Origin: JAKACA01 sp050010115
Lineage (GTDB): Bacteria > Actinomycetota > Acidimicrobiia > Acidimicrobiales > Bog-793
Assembly: GCA_050010115.1 (NCBI GenBank)
Contig: JBEKLQ010000023.1
Coordinates: forward strand, 1-44,060
DNA: 44,060 bases
Reading direction: 5' to 3'
The notes beneath the pieces are model-generated. The model was not told where the DNA came from and did no database searches. It saw only the letters and a program-made list of their open reading frames with translations. Below, piece after piece: positions 25,095 through 33,683 of this stretch (its first letter is position 1; each line of letters opens with the position of its first letter). The position numbers and the translations under genes are program-made.

Positions 25095-26699
25095 CTACGC
25101 ATCCTGGGTCGGCATCTTCTGCACACGCGGAACGAGGTCGGGTGGGTTGGAGCTGTTCACCTCGACCTGCTGGCCGCTCGAGCACTCGCGCTCGACCACG
25201 ACGTCGTCCAACGCAGTGGCAGGAAGCGACGGCAGCCCGCCGACGCCCGCGCCGGCTTGGAGGCTCCCGGTCAGGTCGCTCGTCGTCGCCCGGCGCCAGT
25301 CCGAGAGGTTCGGCACTGTGACACCGAATCTGGTTTCGAGGAATCGCAGCTGCGACGTGTGATCGGAGGTCCCCGAGAACACATGCCCGCCTCGGGCGAA
25401 GGGCGAGATCACGAGCATCGGGACGCGCATGCCGAGTCCGATCGGGCCCGCCACACCGCCAGCGGACTCAGGCAGCGGGTCGACTGTGAGGTACTCCCCG
25501 GCAGTACCCGGCGGTGGCGTCGGCGGCGGGACGTGATCGAAGAAGCCATCGTTCTCGTCATACGACAAGAACAGCACCGTCTTGGCCCACACCTTGGGGT
25601 TCGAGGCCAGTGTCTGGATCACCTGGTGGGTGTAGTACTCGCCCCGGGAGGGCGGCGCCGGCGGGTGCTCCGACATGTCCTGCGGGACGATGGGCGCCAC
25701 GAGCCAGGAGACCGCCGGCAGGGTGTCGTTCGCCACGTCTCGGGCGAAGTCGGCAGGGAACGTCCACTCGAAGGCATTGTGGTAGATCATTGAGGACCGA
25801 TCGCGGTACTGCCGGAAGTACAGCAGCCGGTTGTTCGAGACGAGCATGGCGAGGTCGCTGCTCGGCACGTAAGCCGAGCCCGGTGGGTTGTAGACCTTCC
25901 AGGAGATCCCGTGGGCATCGAGGGCTTCGGGCATCGTCGGCCACGACACCGACCACTGGTACGACGACTCCTCGTTCGTGGTGATGATCGGGCCGCCGCC
26001 ACGGCCATCGGGATCGTTCGTGCCCGAGAGCCAGAACATCCGGTTCGGATCAGTCGGGCCGAGCACCGAGCAGTGGTAGCCGTCGCACAGGGTGAAGGCC
26101 TCGGCCAGGGCGTGGTAGAAGGGCAGGTCGTCTCGCGTGTAGTACCCCATGGTGAGGGCGCCGTTCTGCGGCCCTTCGTACTCCGGCGACGTGTGCGTGG
26201 TGACGAAGGCGTCCATGGACCCGTGGTTCCAGCAGGCGTGCTGCGCCGGCCAAGCGTGAGAGAGATCGAACGTGCACTCGGCATCGGTGTTCGCCGTGTC
26301 GAGATGGAACGGCAGGAGGCGCCCGACCGGAGCGACGGTCTTGTTGGCAGGGAAACGCTGCGAGAACACACCCACGTCGTCTGCCGGATGATCATCAAAA
26401 CCTCGCACACCCGGGAACGTCCCGAAGTAGTGATCGAATGAGCGGTTCTCTTGCATAACCATGACGACGTGATCGATCGCCCCGAGGTCCGAGCCGGCAG
26501 GCTTCACGCTCGTGGCCGTACGGATGGTCGTCGATGTGCGGGCGGACTTCGTCGAGGAGGGGGAGCACGCCGAGAGCAAGGCGCCCGCCGCTCCGGCTGC
26601 GCCGGCGGCGGCTGCGGCGGCGAGGAAGTCGCGCCGATCCATCCGGCGACCAAATACGTCGGATTCGCTGTCAGGTGGGGCTCGATCGCCTGATGTCAT
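25095..26699 (-). CDS. Tat-exported lipoprotein phospholipase C (phosphoesterase)
   Basis: The 534-residue product begins MTSGDRAPP and carries a twin-arginine signal, MDRRDFLAAAAAAGAAGAAG, ending in the lipobox LLSAC; the mature protein should be lipid-anchored outside the membrane. The catalytic domain is the PLC family (PF04185): VMVMQENRSFDHYFGTFPGV near 78-97 (metal-binding E/N and D), YHCSVLGPTDPNRMF near 205, LSYDENDGFFDHVPPP near 376 and TSDHTSQLRFLETRFG near 445. Members cleave phosphatidylcholine or other phosphodiesters. The frame is open to 26810, but the extension lacks sense, and the ATG at 26699 places the signal naturally. It is divergent from the methyltransferase gene with about 100 bp between. 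Confidence 0.92.
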   Translation of the reverse strand: MTSGDRAPPDSESDVFGRRMDRRDFLAAAAAAGAAGAAGALLSACSPSSTKSARTSTTIRTATSVKPAGSDLGAIDHVVMVMQENRSFDHYFGTFPGVRGFDDHPADDVGVFSQRFPANKTVAPVGRLLPFHLDTANTDAECTFDLSHAWPAQHACWNHGSMDAFVTTHTSPEYEGPQNGALTMGYYTRDDLPFYHALAEAFTLCDGYHCSVLGPTDPNRMFWLSGTNDPDGRGGGPIITTNEESSYQWSVSWPTMPEALDAHGISWKVYNPPGSAYVPSSDLAMLVSNNRLLYFRQYRDRSSMIYHNAFEWTFPADFARDVANDTLPAVSWLVAPIVPQDMSEHPPAPPSRGEYYTHQVIQTLASNPKVWAKTVLFLSYDENDGFFDHVPPPTPPPGTAGEYLTVDPLPESAGGVAGPIGLGMRVPMLVISPFARGGHVFSGTSDHTSQLRFLETRFGVTVPNLSDWRRATTSDLTGSLQAGAGVGGLPSLPATALDDVVVERECSSGQQVEVNSSNPPDLVPRVQKMPTQDA

Positions 26700-26797
26700 C
26701 CGGCCCAGTGTCGCGCTCGGCGCGCCGTCGGCGGCGGTTCGACATCGTGGCGTCGACGATGTCCTCCTTGGGAGCGAAGTGCCGCTAGACAGCAGGC

Positions 26798-27682
26798 ATG
26801 ACCGACACACCGAGCTTCACCGCCGAGACGGTCGCCCTCCAGCGCTCATTCGAATCGCACCGCCCGTCGCGCCAGCGCCTGTTCACCGACCCGTACGCCG
26901 ATGCCTTCCTGCGACCTGTGTTGCGGGCACTCGCTTTCGGGAGCGGCATCCCCGTCTTACGCCGCCTGACCACCGCCTTCTACGACCTGTTCGGGGGACC
27001 AGGGCCACGCCCTTCAGCCATCGTCCGCACCAAGGTCATCGATGATGCCCTCAGCGATGCGCTTGCGAGCCACGGGCAGTGCATCCTGCTCGGTGCGGGC
27101 TACGACACCCGCGCCCACCGGCTGGCGGCGCTGGCGGACCGGCGCGTCTTCGAAGTCGACCAGCCGGCTACGCAGAAGGTCAAGCGCGCCGTCATCGACC
27201 GCCTCGGCCTGGCAAGCGATCACGTCACCTACGTGGCTGTCGACTTCGAGCACGACGATCTCGCCGCCCGGCTCCTCAATGCCGGATTCGACCGGACGAT
27301 GCCCACCGTGTTCGTCTGGGAAGGCGTGACCCAGTACTTGTCGAAGGACGCGGTCGACTCCACCCTCGCCACCGTCCGCCACTTGAGCCCCCAAGGCGGC
27401 CTCCTCATCGTGACCTACGTCGACGCCCGCACCTTCGACGACCCGAGCCCGTTCGGCGAGGCCCGCCGCTGGGTTCGTGCGGTGGCACGGGCGGGCGAGC
27501 CGTGGATCTTCGGGCTCCTCCCCGGTGAGGTGGCCGGTTACTTCGGTGATCGGGGATTCGTGCTGCGCCGGGACCTGTCGACGCTGGATGCCACTCAGCA
27601 GTGCTCGAGAGCCTCGAGAGCTCAGAGACGGAGCGACCGCGGGTCGGCGCTCTACCGGATCGCCACTGCCGAGATCGCCTGA
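26798..27682 (+). CDS. TIGR00027-type SAM-dependent methyltransferase
   Basis: The 294-residue product belongs to the leucine carboxyl methyltransferase-like group abundant in actinobacteria. It shows the N-terminal FTAETVALQRSFESHRP, RLFTDPYADAFL near 28, SAIVRTKVIDDAL near 71, the SAM-binding loop ILLGAGYDTRAHRLA near 93-107, EVDQPATQKVKR near 118 and FVWEGVTQYLSKDAV near 171. The group transfers methyl groups to carboxylates or hydroxyls of mostly unknown small molecules. It starts at ATG 26798, divergent from the phospholipase gene. The last 25 residues are Arg/Ser-rich and unlike the family, so the true homology may end near residue 265. Confidence 0.88.
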   Translation: MTDTPSFTAETVALQRSFESHRPSRQRLFTDPYADAFLRPVLRALAFGSGIPVLRRLTTAFYDLFGGPGPRPSAIVRTKVIDDALSDALASHGQCILLGAGYDTRAHRLAALADRRVFEVDQPATQKVKRAVIDRLGLASDHVTYVAVDFEHDDLAARLLNAGFDRTMPTVFVWEGVTQYLSKDAVDSTLATVRHLSPQGGLLIVTYVDARTFDDPSPFGEARRWVRAVARAGEPWIFGLLPGEVAGYFGDRGFVLRRDLSTLDATQQCSRASRAQRRSDRGSALYRIATAEIA

Positions 27683-27683
27683 G

Positions 27684-28898
27684 TCAACCCGGCGAGGCGA
27701 TCACGATGGCCGACGGGTACTCGCCGACCTCGACGGCGGTGCGCCTCCGGGTCGCAAGGTTGATCGTGGTCACCTTCCCGGCGTAGTTGTCGACGACCTC
27801 CGCGGTCCTCCCGTCGGGCGTGATCGCCATGGCGAGCGGGTACGCGTACGTGCCGATCAGGATCGGCGTGCCGGGATGGTCCGAGTCCGTGGCGATCGGC
27901 GTGAGCGTTCCCGAGATGGTGTTGACGACGTAAGCGGTCGCCCCCGACCGTGAGATCGTCACCGCAGCTGGCGAATCGCCCACCGGGATCCGAGGCCGGG
28001 TGCGCTCGGTGGCGACGTCGATCGGGGTCACCGCGCCGGAGTCGGCGTCGACGACGTAGACGGTTCCGCCATTCGGCGTGATGGCAAGGGCAGCCGGCGC
28101 GGCGCCGACTCGGATCGAGCGGCCCGCACGCCCCGTCACGAGGTCGATCGGCGTGACCGTGTCCGAGCCGTAGTTCGCCACGAATGCCGTGTGCGAGTCC
28201 GGTGTCACGGCGACGGCGACTGGGTAGGAGCCGACGCGGATCGCCGGCTCGGCGCGGTCGGTCGCCGTTTTGATCAACGTGACCGTACCTCCGAGCCAGT
28301 CGACGACCACGGCGGTGTGACCGTCAGGCGTGACGACGACGGCGACGGGGTACGACCCGACATGAATCGCCGGATCGGCGCGGTCGGTCGCCGCATCGAT
28401 CGGCGTCACAGTGTCGGAGTGCGCGTTGGCGACGAAGACCGTCCCACCGTGGGGCGAGATGGCGATCGCGTCCGGGTACGACCCCACCGGGATCGGAGCA
28501 TTTGCCTTGTTCGTCGCGGTGTCGATCGGCGTGACGGTGTCGGAGCCGGCGTCGGCGACGAACACGGTCCCTCCGCCGGGCGAGACCGCCACCGCGTCCG
28601 GATCCGACCCAACCTCGATCGCAGCCGACGCCGAGCCGGTCGCGGTGTCGATCGGCGTGACGGTGTTGGAGGCCGAGTCGGTGACGTACGCGGTGACCGC
28701 CCGCTGTGGTTGGCCCGCGCCCGCGCCGGCATGCGGTGACGCCGCCGCAAGGCTCACCCCGGCGAGCAGCGACAGCGACGGCGCCAGCGCCAGCGCCAGC
28801 GACAGCGCCAGCGACAGCGACAGCGCCGATGACAGCGCCGATGACAGCGCCGATGACAGCGCCGATGCGCGGATACGTCTAGCCGGTGGTGAACGCAT
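27684..28898 (-). CDS. secreted YVTN-repeat beta-propeller protein
   Basis: The 404-residue product has a signal peptide followed by repeated blades with the phrase TAYVTDSASNTVTPIDTAT. About eight units of the pattern GSYPDAIAISPHGGTVFVAN and SDTVTPID recur every 42-44 residues, typical of YVTN-type propellers. The role is probably binding at the cell surface; no active site can be named. The start lies 20 bp inside the end of the upstream phosphoesterase gene, so the two are translated together. The signal peptide is odd: its hydrophobic core is a run of Ala-Leu-Ser repeats encoded by short tandem DNA repeats (28775-28866), allowing its length to vary in frame. Confidence 0.85.
   Translation of the reverse strand: MRSPPARRIRASALSSALSSALSSALSLSLALSLALALAPSLSLLAGVSLAAASPHAGAGAGQPQRAVTAYVTDSASNTVTPIDTATGSASAAIEVGSDPDAVAVSPGGGTVFVADAGSDTVTPIDTATNKANAPIPVGSYPDAIAISPHGGTVFVANAHSDTVTPIDAATDRADPAIHVGSYPVAVVVTPDGHTAVVVDWLGGTVTLIKTATDRAEPAIRVGSYPVAVAVTPDSHTAFVANYGSDTVTPIDLVTGRAGRSIRVGAAPAALAITPNGGTVYVVDADSGAVTPIDVATERTRPRIPVGDSPAAVTISRSGATAYVVNTISGTLTPIATDSDHPGTPILIGTYAYPLAMAITPDGRTAEVVDNYAGKVTTINLATRRRTAVEVGEYPSAIVIASPG
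28775..28866 (-). repeat. in-frame simple repeat inside a signal-peptide coding region
   Basis: Four exact 12-bp units GACAGCGCCGAT fill 28819-28866, and related 6-bp units (GACAGC, GCCAGC) continue down to 28775. On the coding strand they encode repeats of Ala-Leu-Ser-Ser and Leu-Ala/Leu-Ser in the hydrophobic core. The periods are multiples of 3, so slippage alters length but not frame. Confidence 0.9.
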
Positions 28899-30459
28899 CG
28901 TTCATGGGTGTCGCGTAGCGGTCGTTCTGGGTGAGGGTGCCGAGCCCGAGCGCGGCCTCGACCGTGCGGAGAAGGCTGTAGTGGGTGTAGCGGACCGATG
29001 ACACATAGCCGCGGCGCACGTCTCGCGAGCCAACGATGAGCGTGGGCACGAGCTGAGCCGGGCGCTCGTAATCGTAGCCGTCCTCGTCGAACGTGACGAT
29101 GAGCAGCGATCGCTGGGTCGTCCACGCTGGGGACCGGAAGATCTCCGAAGCGACGGTCTGCAGAAACTCGTCACCGGCGGCGATCCCGCACCCCTCCATG
29201 TCCGAGCAGTCGTCCGGTCCGATCCACGACAACGCCGGCGTCGTGGCGGCTCGCCGGAGGTCGGGCCCCAGCGCCTGGAGCGGCGGCAGGTGCGACGCGC
29301 AGTACTCAGGGCGCTCGCGAACGTCCCTGAAGTAGAGCATCGGCAGGTCGTCGTCCCAGTAGTAGCCGTGCACCGTGTCGTCGCATGGGCCGGCGGCACT
29401 CTGCAGGTAGCCGGCCCACGTCTCATGGGCGGCATCCATGAGGTTCCCGACGTTGCGGGCTTCGATCGTGTAGTGGGGGTTCTCCTCGAGCGGGTCAGTG
29501 AGCGGGATCCCGAACGTGCTGCCCCCGGCGAACGCCAGGTAGTTGCCGTCACTCGGGTGCTCCTCGGCGAAGAAGTCGGAGAACACAGTCCCACGATGGA
29601 TCAGGCTGTTCAGGTATGGCGCCTCTGCCGTGTTCCCGACGATCTGGGCGTAGTCCTGGTTCTCGAAGTAGATGAGGAAGACGTGAGCAAAGCGCGGGAC
29701 GTGCGCGGCCGGAGGCACGAGCCGGGGCCGAGGCTTGACGGGGACCGAGACGCTCAGGTCGAGATCGTCGGCGACGGCCGTGTCGTACCCGATGACCGGG
29801 GCGCCCGGCCCGTCGTCGTCGTGACGCGTGGTGGCGAGCACGAGCTCGACCTTGGCGGCGACCGTGCCGGGCGGCAACGGCCCGGTCTCGGATCGCTCCG
29901 CGAGATGTGCAGCCGAGCCCTGGGTGCCGCCGACGGGCCCGATCTCGGCCTTCCCGAGCACTCGACCGGACTTGGATAAGAACCCGACGTGGACGCTCGC
30001 CGAGCTGCTCCCCGTACCGCCGAGCCGAGCAGAGAGCTCATAGGTGATCCCGCCCGCTCCCGATCCATGAGCCGGGTGGATCGGCGCGGTCTGGGCGAGC
30101 TTCGCCGTGCCGCCGGCGCCGCCCGCGAACAGCTGGTCTCCCCCACCACTCGAGTCGATCTCCGATCGCCCCGGGAAACCCGGCGTCCCGTACCTCACGA
30201 CCGTCGGCAGCCCCGAGACGATCTGCCATCCTGGGATCGTCACCGCGTCCCAGCCCTTGGCAGAGTAGGCACCCGCCTCGGCCCCGGGGTTGAGCAACAG
30301 ACTGGTCCGTCGCACGACCGTGCTTGCGTGGGCGGCGGACGCAGGCAGGACCACTGTGCCAAGCAGTGCGGCAGCAAGCGCCAGCCGGCCTGCGCAGACG
30401 ATTCCACCGAGGTTGCCCGTTGGCGATCGGCGGTTACTCCGGATCGAGACGCCAGTCAC
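28879..30459 (-). CDS. secreted phosphoesterase/acid phosphatase with N-terminal beta-sandwich
   Basis: The 526-residue product has a signal peptide (CAGRLALAAALLGTVVLPAS, ending near AHA at residue 45). Residues 50-240 look like a carbohydrate-binding-type beta-sandwich (LLLNPGAEAGAYSAKGWDAV near 54). The C-terminal half is an AcpA/PLC-family phosphoesterase: VFLIYFENQDYAQIVGN near 261, EEHPSDGNYLAFAGGSTFG near 297, SLLIVTFDEDGYDYERPAQL near 449 and YTHYSLLRTVEAALGLG near 490. Such enzymes release phosphate outside the cell. It overlaps the propeller gene that follows, suggesting the propeller works on or beside the same surface substrate. It is divergent from the MFS gene. Confidence 0.87.
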   Translation of the reverse strand: MTGVSIRSNRRSPTGNLGGIVCAGRLALAAALLGTVVLPASAAHASTVVRRTSLLLNPGAEAGAYSAKGWDAVTIPGWQIVSGLPTVVRYGTPGFPGRSEIDSSGGGDQLFAGGAGGTAKLAQTAPIHPAHGSGAGGITYELSARLGGTGSSSASVHVGFLSKSGRVLGKAEIGPVGGTQGSAAHLAERSETGPLPPGTVAAKVELVLATTRHDDDGPGAPVIGYDTAVADDLDLSVSVPVKPRPRLVPPAAHVPRFAHVFLIYFENQDYAQIVGNTAEAPYLNSLIHRGTVFSDFFAEEHPSDGNYLAFAGGSTFGIPLTDPLEENPHYTIEARNVGNLMDAAHETWAGYLQSAAGPCDDTVHGYYWDDDLPMLYFRDVRERPEYCASHLPPLQALGPDLRRAATTPALSWIGPDDCSDMEGCGIAAGDEFLQTVASEIFRSPAWTTQRSLLIVTFDEDGYDYERPAQLVPTLIVGSRDVRRGYVSSVRYTHYSLLRTVEAALGLGTLTQNDRYATPMNDAFTTG

Positions 30460-30587
30460 TCGCTCTCCTCTGTTCGATCGACGTCGAGCTTGTCAGATCT
30501 CGGCTCGTGCGGCGAAGGGTCGGGTCCGCGACCGGCCGTAGGGGCTAGGTGGCCGGCCGACGGCCGGGAGGGCGCTAAGAGAGAGCA

Positions 30588-32069
30588 GTGACTTGGAGCA
30601 GTCGCGTCGCTCGCGCAGCCGCCGACGAGCTGTCCGAGCGATCGGACCGGAAGACGACGACAACGTCGCGCGCCCGCAAGACCGGCATCCTCGCCATCTG
30701 CTGCATGAGCCTGTTCATCGTCGGGCTCGACAACACCATCGTGAACGTTGCCCTGCCATCGATCGGCAGGCAGCTTCATGCGTCGGTGTCCGGGTTGCAG
30801 TGGACCGTGGACGCCTACACGCTCGTACTGGCCAGCCTGTTCATGCTCTCGGGGTCGACGGCGGACCGCTTCGGCCGGCGCCGTGTCTTCCAGATCGGCC
30901 TCACCGTCTTCACGCTTGGATCGCTCGCGTGCAGCCTCTCCCCGAGCCTCACGTGGCTGGTGATCTTCCGGATGTTGCAGGCCGTCGGCGGATCGATGCT
31001 CAACCCGGTTGCCATGTCGATCATCCGCAACACCTTCGACAACCCCCGCGAGCGGGCTCAAGCGATCGGGATCTGGGGCGCCGTGATCGGCGTCAGCATG
31101 GCGCTCGGCCCGGTGCTCGGCGGCCTGCTCGTCCAAGGAGTCGGATGGCGATCGATCTTCTGGGTCAACATCCCCGTCGGGATCGCTGCGGTGGCGCTGA
31201 CCGCTGGCTTCGTGCCCGAATCTCGGGCGCCGATCGCCCGACGCGTCGACCCGATGGGACAGGTGCTCGTCGTCATCACGTTGACAGCCTTGACCTACGG
31301 GATCATCGAGGGCCCGCGGCAGGGTTGGAGCTCGCCGACGATCCTCGCCCTATTCGGCGTCAGCGCCGCCAGTCTCGTCGCGCTCGTCGTGTTCGAGGGC
31401 AGGAAGCGTGAGCCGCTGATCGAGTTGCGTTTCTTCCGGAGCGCTCCGTTCTCCGGCGCCACGATCATCGCCGTCGGGTCGTTCGTCGCGCTGAGTGGTT
31501 TCTTGTTCCTGAACACCTTGTACCTGCAAGAGGTCCGTCACCTCTCGGCACTGCACGCCGGCCTCGACACGCTTCCGATGGCCGGAGTGACCGTGCTCAG
31601 CTCGCCCATCTCCGGCCGGGTAGTGGGGCATCTCGGTGCCCGGCCCTCCCTCGTGGTCGGCGGTCTCGGCATCGGGATCGGCAGTCTGCTGCTCACGGAC
31701 CTTTCGGCGGCGACGTCGTTTACGCGTCTCTTCTTGGCCTACGTGATCTTCGGGATCGGTTTCGGGGTCGTGAACGCCCCGATCACGAACACCGCCGTAT
31801 CAGGGATGCCGGCGAGCCAGGCAGGCGTGGCGAGTGCCATCGCGTCGACCAGCCGCCAGATCGGGCAGTCGCTCGGCGTCGCCATCGTCGGAGCCGCCGC
31901 CGTCGCCGGCCTCGCAGGCAGGCCGATGGCTGAACGGTTCGCCGCCGCCAGCCACGTCGGATGGTGGGTGATCACCGGCTGCGGCTGGCTGGTGCTCCTG
32001 CTCGGGCTCGTGACCACGACGCGCTGGGCACGGGCCACGGCGGCCCGGACGGCAGCTCGGTTCGGCTAG
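30588..32069 (+). CDS. DHA2-family MFS drug exporter
   Basis: The 493-residue product has the 14-helix layout of the EmrB/QacA (DHA2) group, which exports drugs or metabolites by proton antiport. Motifs include LDNTIVNVALPSIGRQ near 46 (motif D1), LSGSTADRFGRRRVFQIGL near 87 (motif A), FRMLQAVGGSMLNPVAMSII near 127 (motif B), and AVIGVSMALGPVLGGLLVQG near 164 (motif C). The first 35 residues are polar and basic, as in many members. The start is GTG 30588, with AGAGAG a few bases before it. The substrate cannot be predicted. It is divergent from the phosphoesterase gene. Its stop overlaps that of the flavoprotein gene (convergent, 4 bp). Confidence 0.92.
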   Translation: MTWSSRVARAAADELSERSDRKTTTTSRARKTGILAICCMSLFIVGLDNTIVNVALPSIGRQLHASVSGLQWTVDAYTLVLASLFMLSGSTADRFGRRRVFQIGLTVFTLGSLACSLSPSLTWLVIFRMLQAVGGSMLNPVAMSIIRNTFDNPRERAQAIGIWGAVIGVSMALGPVLGGLLVQGVGWRSIFWVNIPVGIAAVALTAGFVPESRAPIARRVDPMGQVLVVITLTALTYGIIEGPRQGWSSPTILALFGVSAASLVALVVFEGRKREPLIELRFFRSAPFSGATIIAVGSFVALSGFLFLNTLYLQEVRHLSALHAGLDTLPMAGVTVLSSPISGRVVGHLGARPSLVVGGLGIGIGSLLLTDLSAATSFTRLFLAYVIFGIGFGVVNAPITNTAVSGMPASQAGVASAIASTSRQIGQSLGVAIVGAAAVAGLAGRPMAERFAAASHVGWWVITGCGWLVLLLGLVTTTRWARATAARTAARFG

Positions 32070-32479
32070 CGAGAAGCCGGCGTCACCCGGCGGCCCGTCA
32101 CCGACGTCATGTCGATCCTGAGGAGCGCATCCTTCGGCCCGGTCCACGGATCCTCCGCCCGAGCCCTCAGTACCGGTCCGTCGAAATGACTGATGTCCTC
32201 GGCCCGGCCATGCACGACAACACTCCAGCCCGAGTGAGTGTCGAGGTCGATGCGGTCGACCTCGAACGCGACCTCGCCGACGAGAGCCGCTGTCACTTTG
32301 AGCCCTCGATTGCTGCGCAACAGCACGCCGTCGCCGTCGAGCCCGTAGTTCACGGGGAAGATCTCCGGCCGACCGTCGACAACGACGCCGAGCCGCCCGA
32401 CCCGTTCGCTCCCAAGCAGCTCGCGGCACTCCTCGTAGGAGATGACCTCGACACCACTGGAAAGGTCCAAGAGATTCAT
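32066..32479 (-). CDS. pyridoxamine-5'-phosphate-oxidase-like flavin protein
   Basis: The 137-residue product is a single split-barrel domain of the PNPOx-like superfamily. It shows YEECRELLGSERVGRLGVVV near 13-32, RPEIFPVNYGLDGDGVLLRS near 35 and the basic patch SNRGLKVTAALVGEVAFEVD near 54, which commonly binds the FMN phosphate. C-terminal motifs include SGWSVVVHGRAEDI. Members bind FMN, F420 or heme; the ligand here is not certain. The frame is open to 32500, but AAGGAGT stands 4 bases before the ATG at 32479, so I chose that start. It may protect against redox stress, a guess from family members. Confidence 0.85.
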   Translation of the reverse strand: MNLLDLSSGVEVISYEECRELLGSERVGRLGVVVDGRPEIFPVNYGLDGDGVLLRSNRGLKVTAALVGEVAFEVDRIDLDTHSGWSVVVHGRAEDISHFDGPVLRARAEDPWTGPKDALLRIDMTSVTGRRVTPASR

Positions 32480-32635
32480 TTCGACTCCTTCGGAACACAT
32501 GCCCGCAGTGCCGCCTCTGACTGGGACCGTACCGGTGCGGGGCGTGTGCCGCCAGGGTCCAAGGTCCCTTTCGGTCTAGGTGCCGCGCTTTCCTGCTCGT
32601 TCGGAGGAACAACGGCGAGGTGGCGGGCCTCTCGT

Positions 32636-32748
32636 TTCTTATTACCCTGACTCAATCACTATACGTAAAGTTTCTCCATCATTACGATGGAATTTAGTTT
32701 CCGATTAGGCTTGGTTCGTCCGAAGGACTCGAGAAAGGTGTGAGGACC
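32636..32748 (+). promoter_or_regulatory. AT-rich leader before cysK with a small palindrome
   Basis: This stretch is much richer in A/T than its neighbours and precedes cysK. It contains CCATC-ATTAC-GATGG (32676-32690), an inverted repeat that could bind a regulator of cysteine synthesis. Two AT-rich runs are present (TATACGTAAAG and AATTTAG), but no good -35 is at the proper distance. A dedicated promoter is likely; its exact place is not. Confidence 0.35.
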
Positions 32749-33681
32749 ATGAAGATCGCGGATGACATCACCCAGCTGATCGGGAACACACCTCTGGTAC
32801 GGCTGCGTAGGCTGACCGAAGGCAGCGGGGCGAAGGTTGTTGCCAAGCTCGAGTTCTTCAACCCGGCTCACAGTGTGAAGGACCGCATCGGCGTCGCCAT
32901 GATCGACGCAGCCGAGGAGGCCGGGCTGATCGGGCCCGACACGATCATCCTCGAGCCCACGAGTGGGAACACCGGGATCGCTCTGGCCATGGTGTGCGCA
33001 GCCCGCGGTTACCCGTGCGTCTTCACGATGCCCGAGACCATGAGCAAGGAGCGGCGGGCGCTGCTGCGGGCGTACGGGGCCGAGCTGGTGCTGACGCCGG
33101 GTCCCGAGGGCATGCCCGGTGCCATAGCCAAGGCGGAGGAGCTCGCGAAGAGCGACCTGCGCTACTTCGTTCCCCAGCAGTTCGAGAACCCGGCCAACCC
33201 GGCGATCCACCGCACCACCACTGCCGAGGAGATCTGGAACGACACCGATGGCGAGGTCGACATCGTCGTCTCCGGCGTGGGCACCGGGGGAACCATCACG
33301 GGCGTCGGCCAGGTCTTGAAAGCCCGCAAGCCGTCGGTACGGCTCGTCGCAGTCGAGCCGGCGGCCTCGCCGGTGCTGTCGGGCGGCCAGAAGGGGCCCC
33401 ACCCCATCCAGGGCATCGGCGCAGGCTTCGTCCCCGCGATCCTCGACACCGACTTGATCGACGAGATCATCACGGTCGAGAACGACGACGCCTTCGACCT
33501 CGCCCGCCGGGCGGCCCGTGAGGAGGGCCTGCTCGTGGGCATCTCGTCGGGTGCGGCGATCTGGGCCGCGCTCCAGTTGGCGGCTCGACCGGAGAGCGAA
33601 GGAAAGCTGATCGTGGTGATCATCCCGTCCTTCGGCGAGCGGTACCTCTCCACCGCGCTCTTCGCCGGCCTGACTGACTGA
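32749..33681 (+). CDS. cysK: cysteine synthase (O-acetylserine sulfhydrylase)
   Basis: The 310-residue product makes cysteine from O-acetylserine and sulfide using PLP. The start gives MKIADDITQLIGNTPLVRLR. PLP binds Lys44 in NPAHSVKDRIG. The substrate loop PTSGNTGIALAM lies near 69 and the phosphate cup SGVGTGGTITGVG near 174, followed by EPAASPVLSGG. The length is standard for CysK. The frame is open to a GTG at 32740, but the ATG at 32749 carries GTGAGG just before it and begins like other CysK proteins. cysE follows after 2 bp, giving the complete two-step route from serine. Confidence 0.96.
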   Translation: MKIADDITQLIGNTPLVRLRRLTEGSGAKVVAKLEFFNPAHSVKDRIGVAMIDAAEEAGLIGPDTIILEPTSGNTGIALAMVCAARGYPCVFTMPETMSKERRALLRAYGAELVLTPGPEGMPGAIAKAEELAKSDLRYFVPQQFENPANPAIHRTTTAEEIWNDTDGEVDIVVSGVGTGGTITGVGQVLKARKPSVRLVAVEPAASPVLSGGQKGPHPIQGIGAGFVPAILDTDLIDEIITVENDDAFDLARRAAREEGLLVGISSGAAIWAALQLAARPESEGKLIVVIIPSFGERYLSTALFAGLTD

Positions 33682-33683
33682 CC

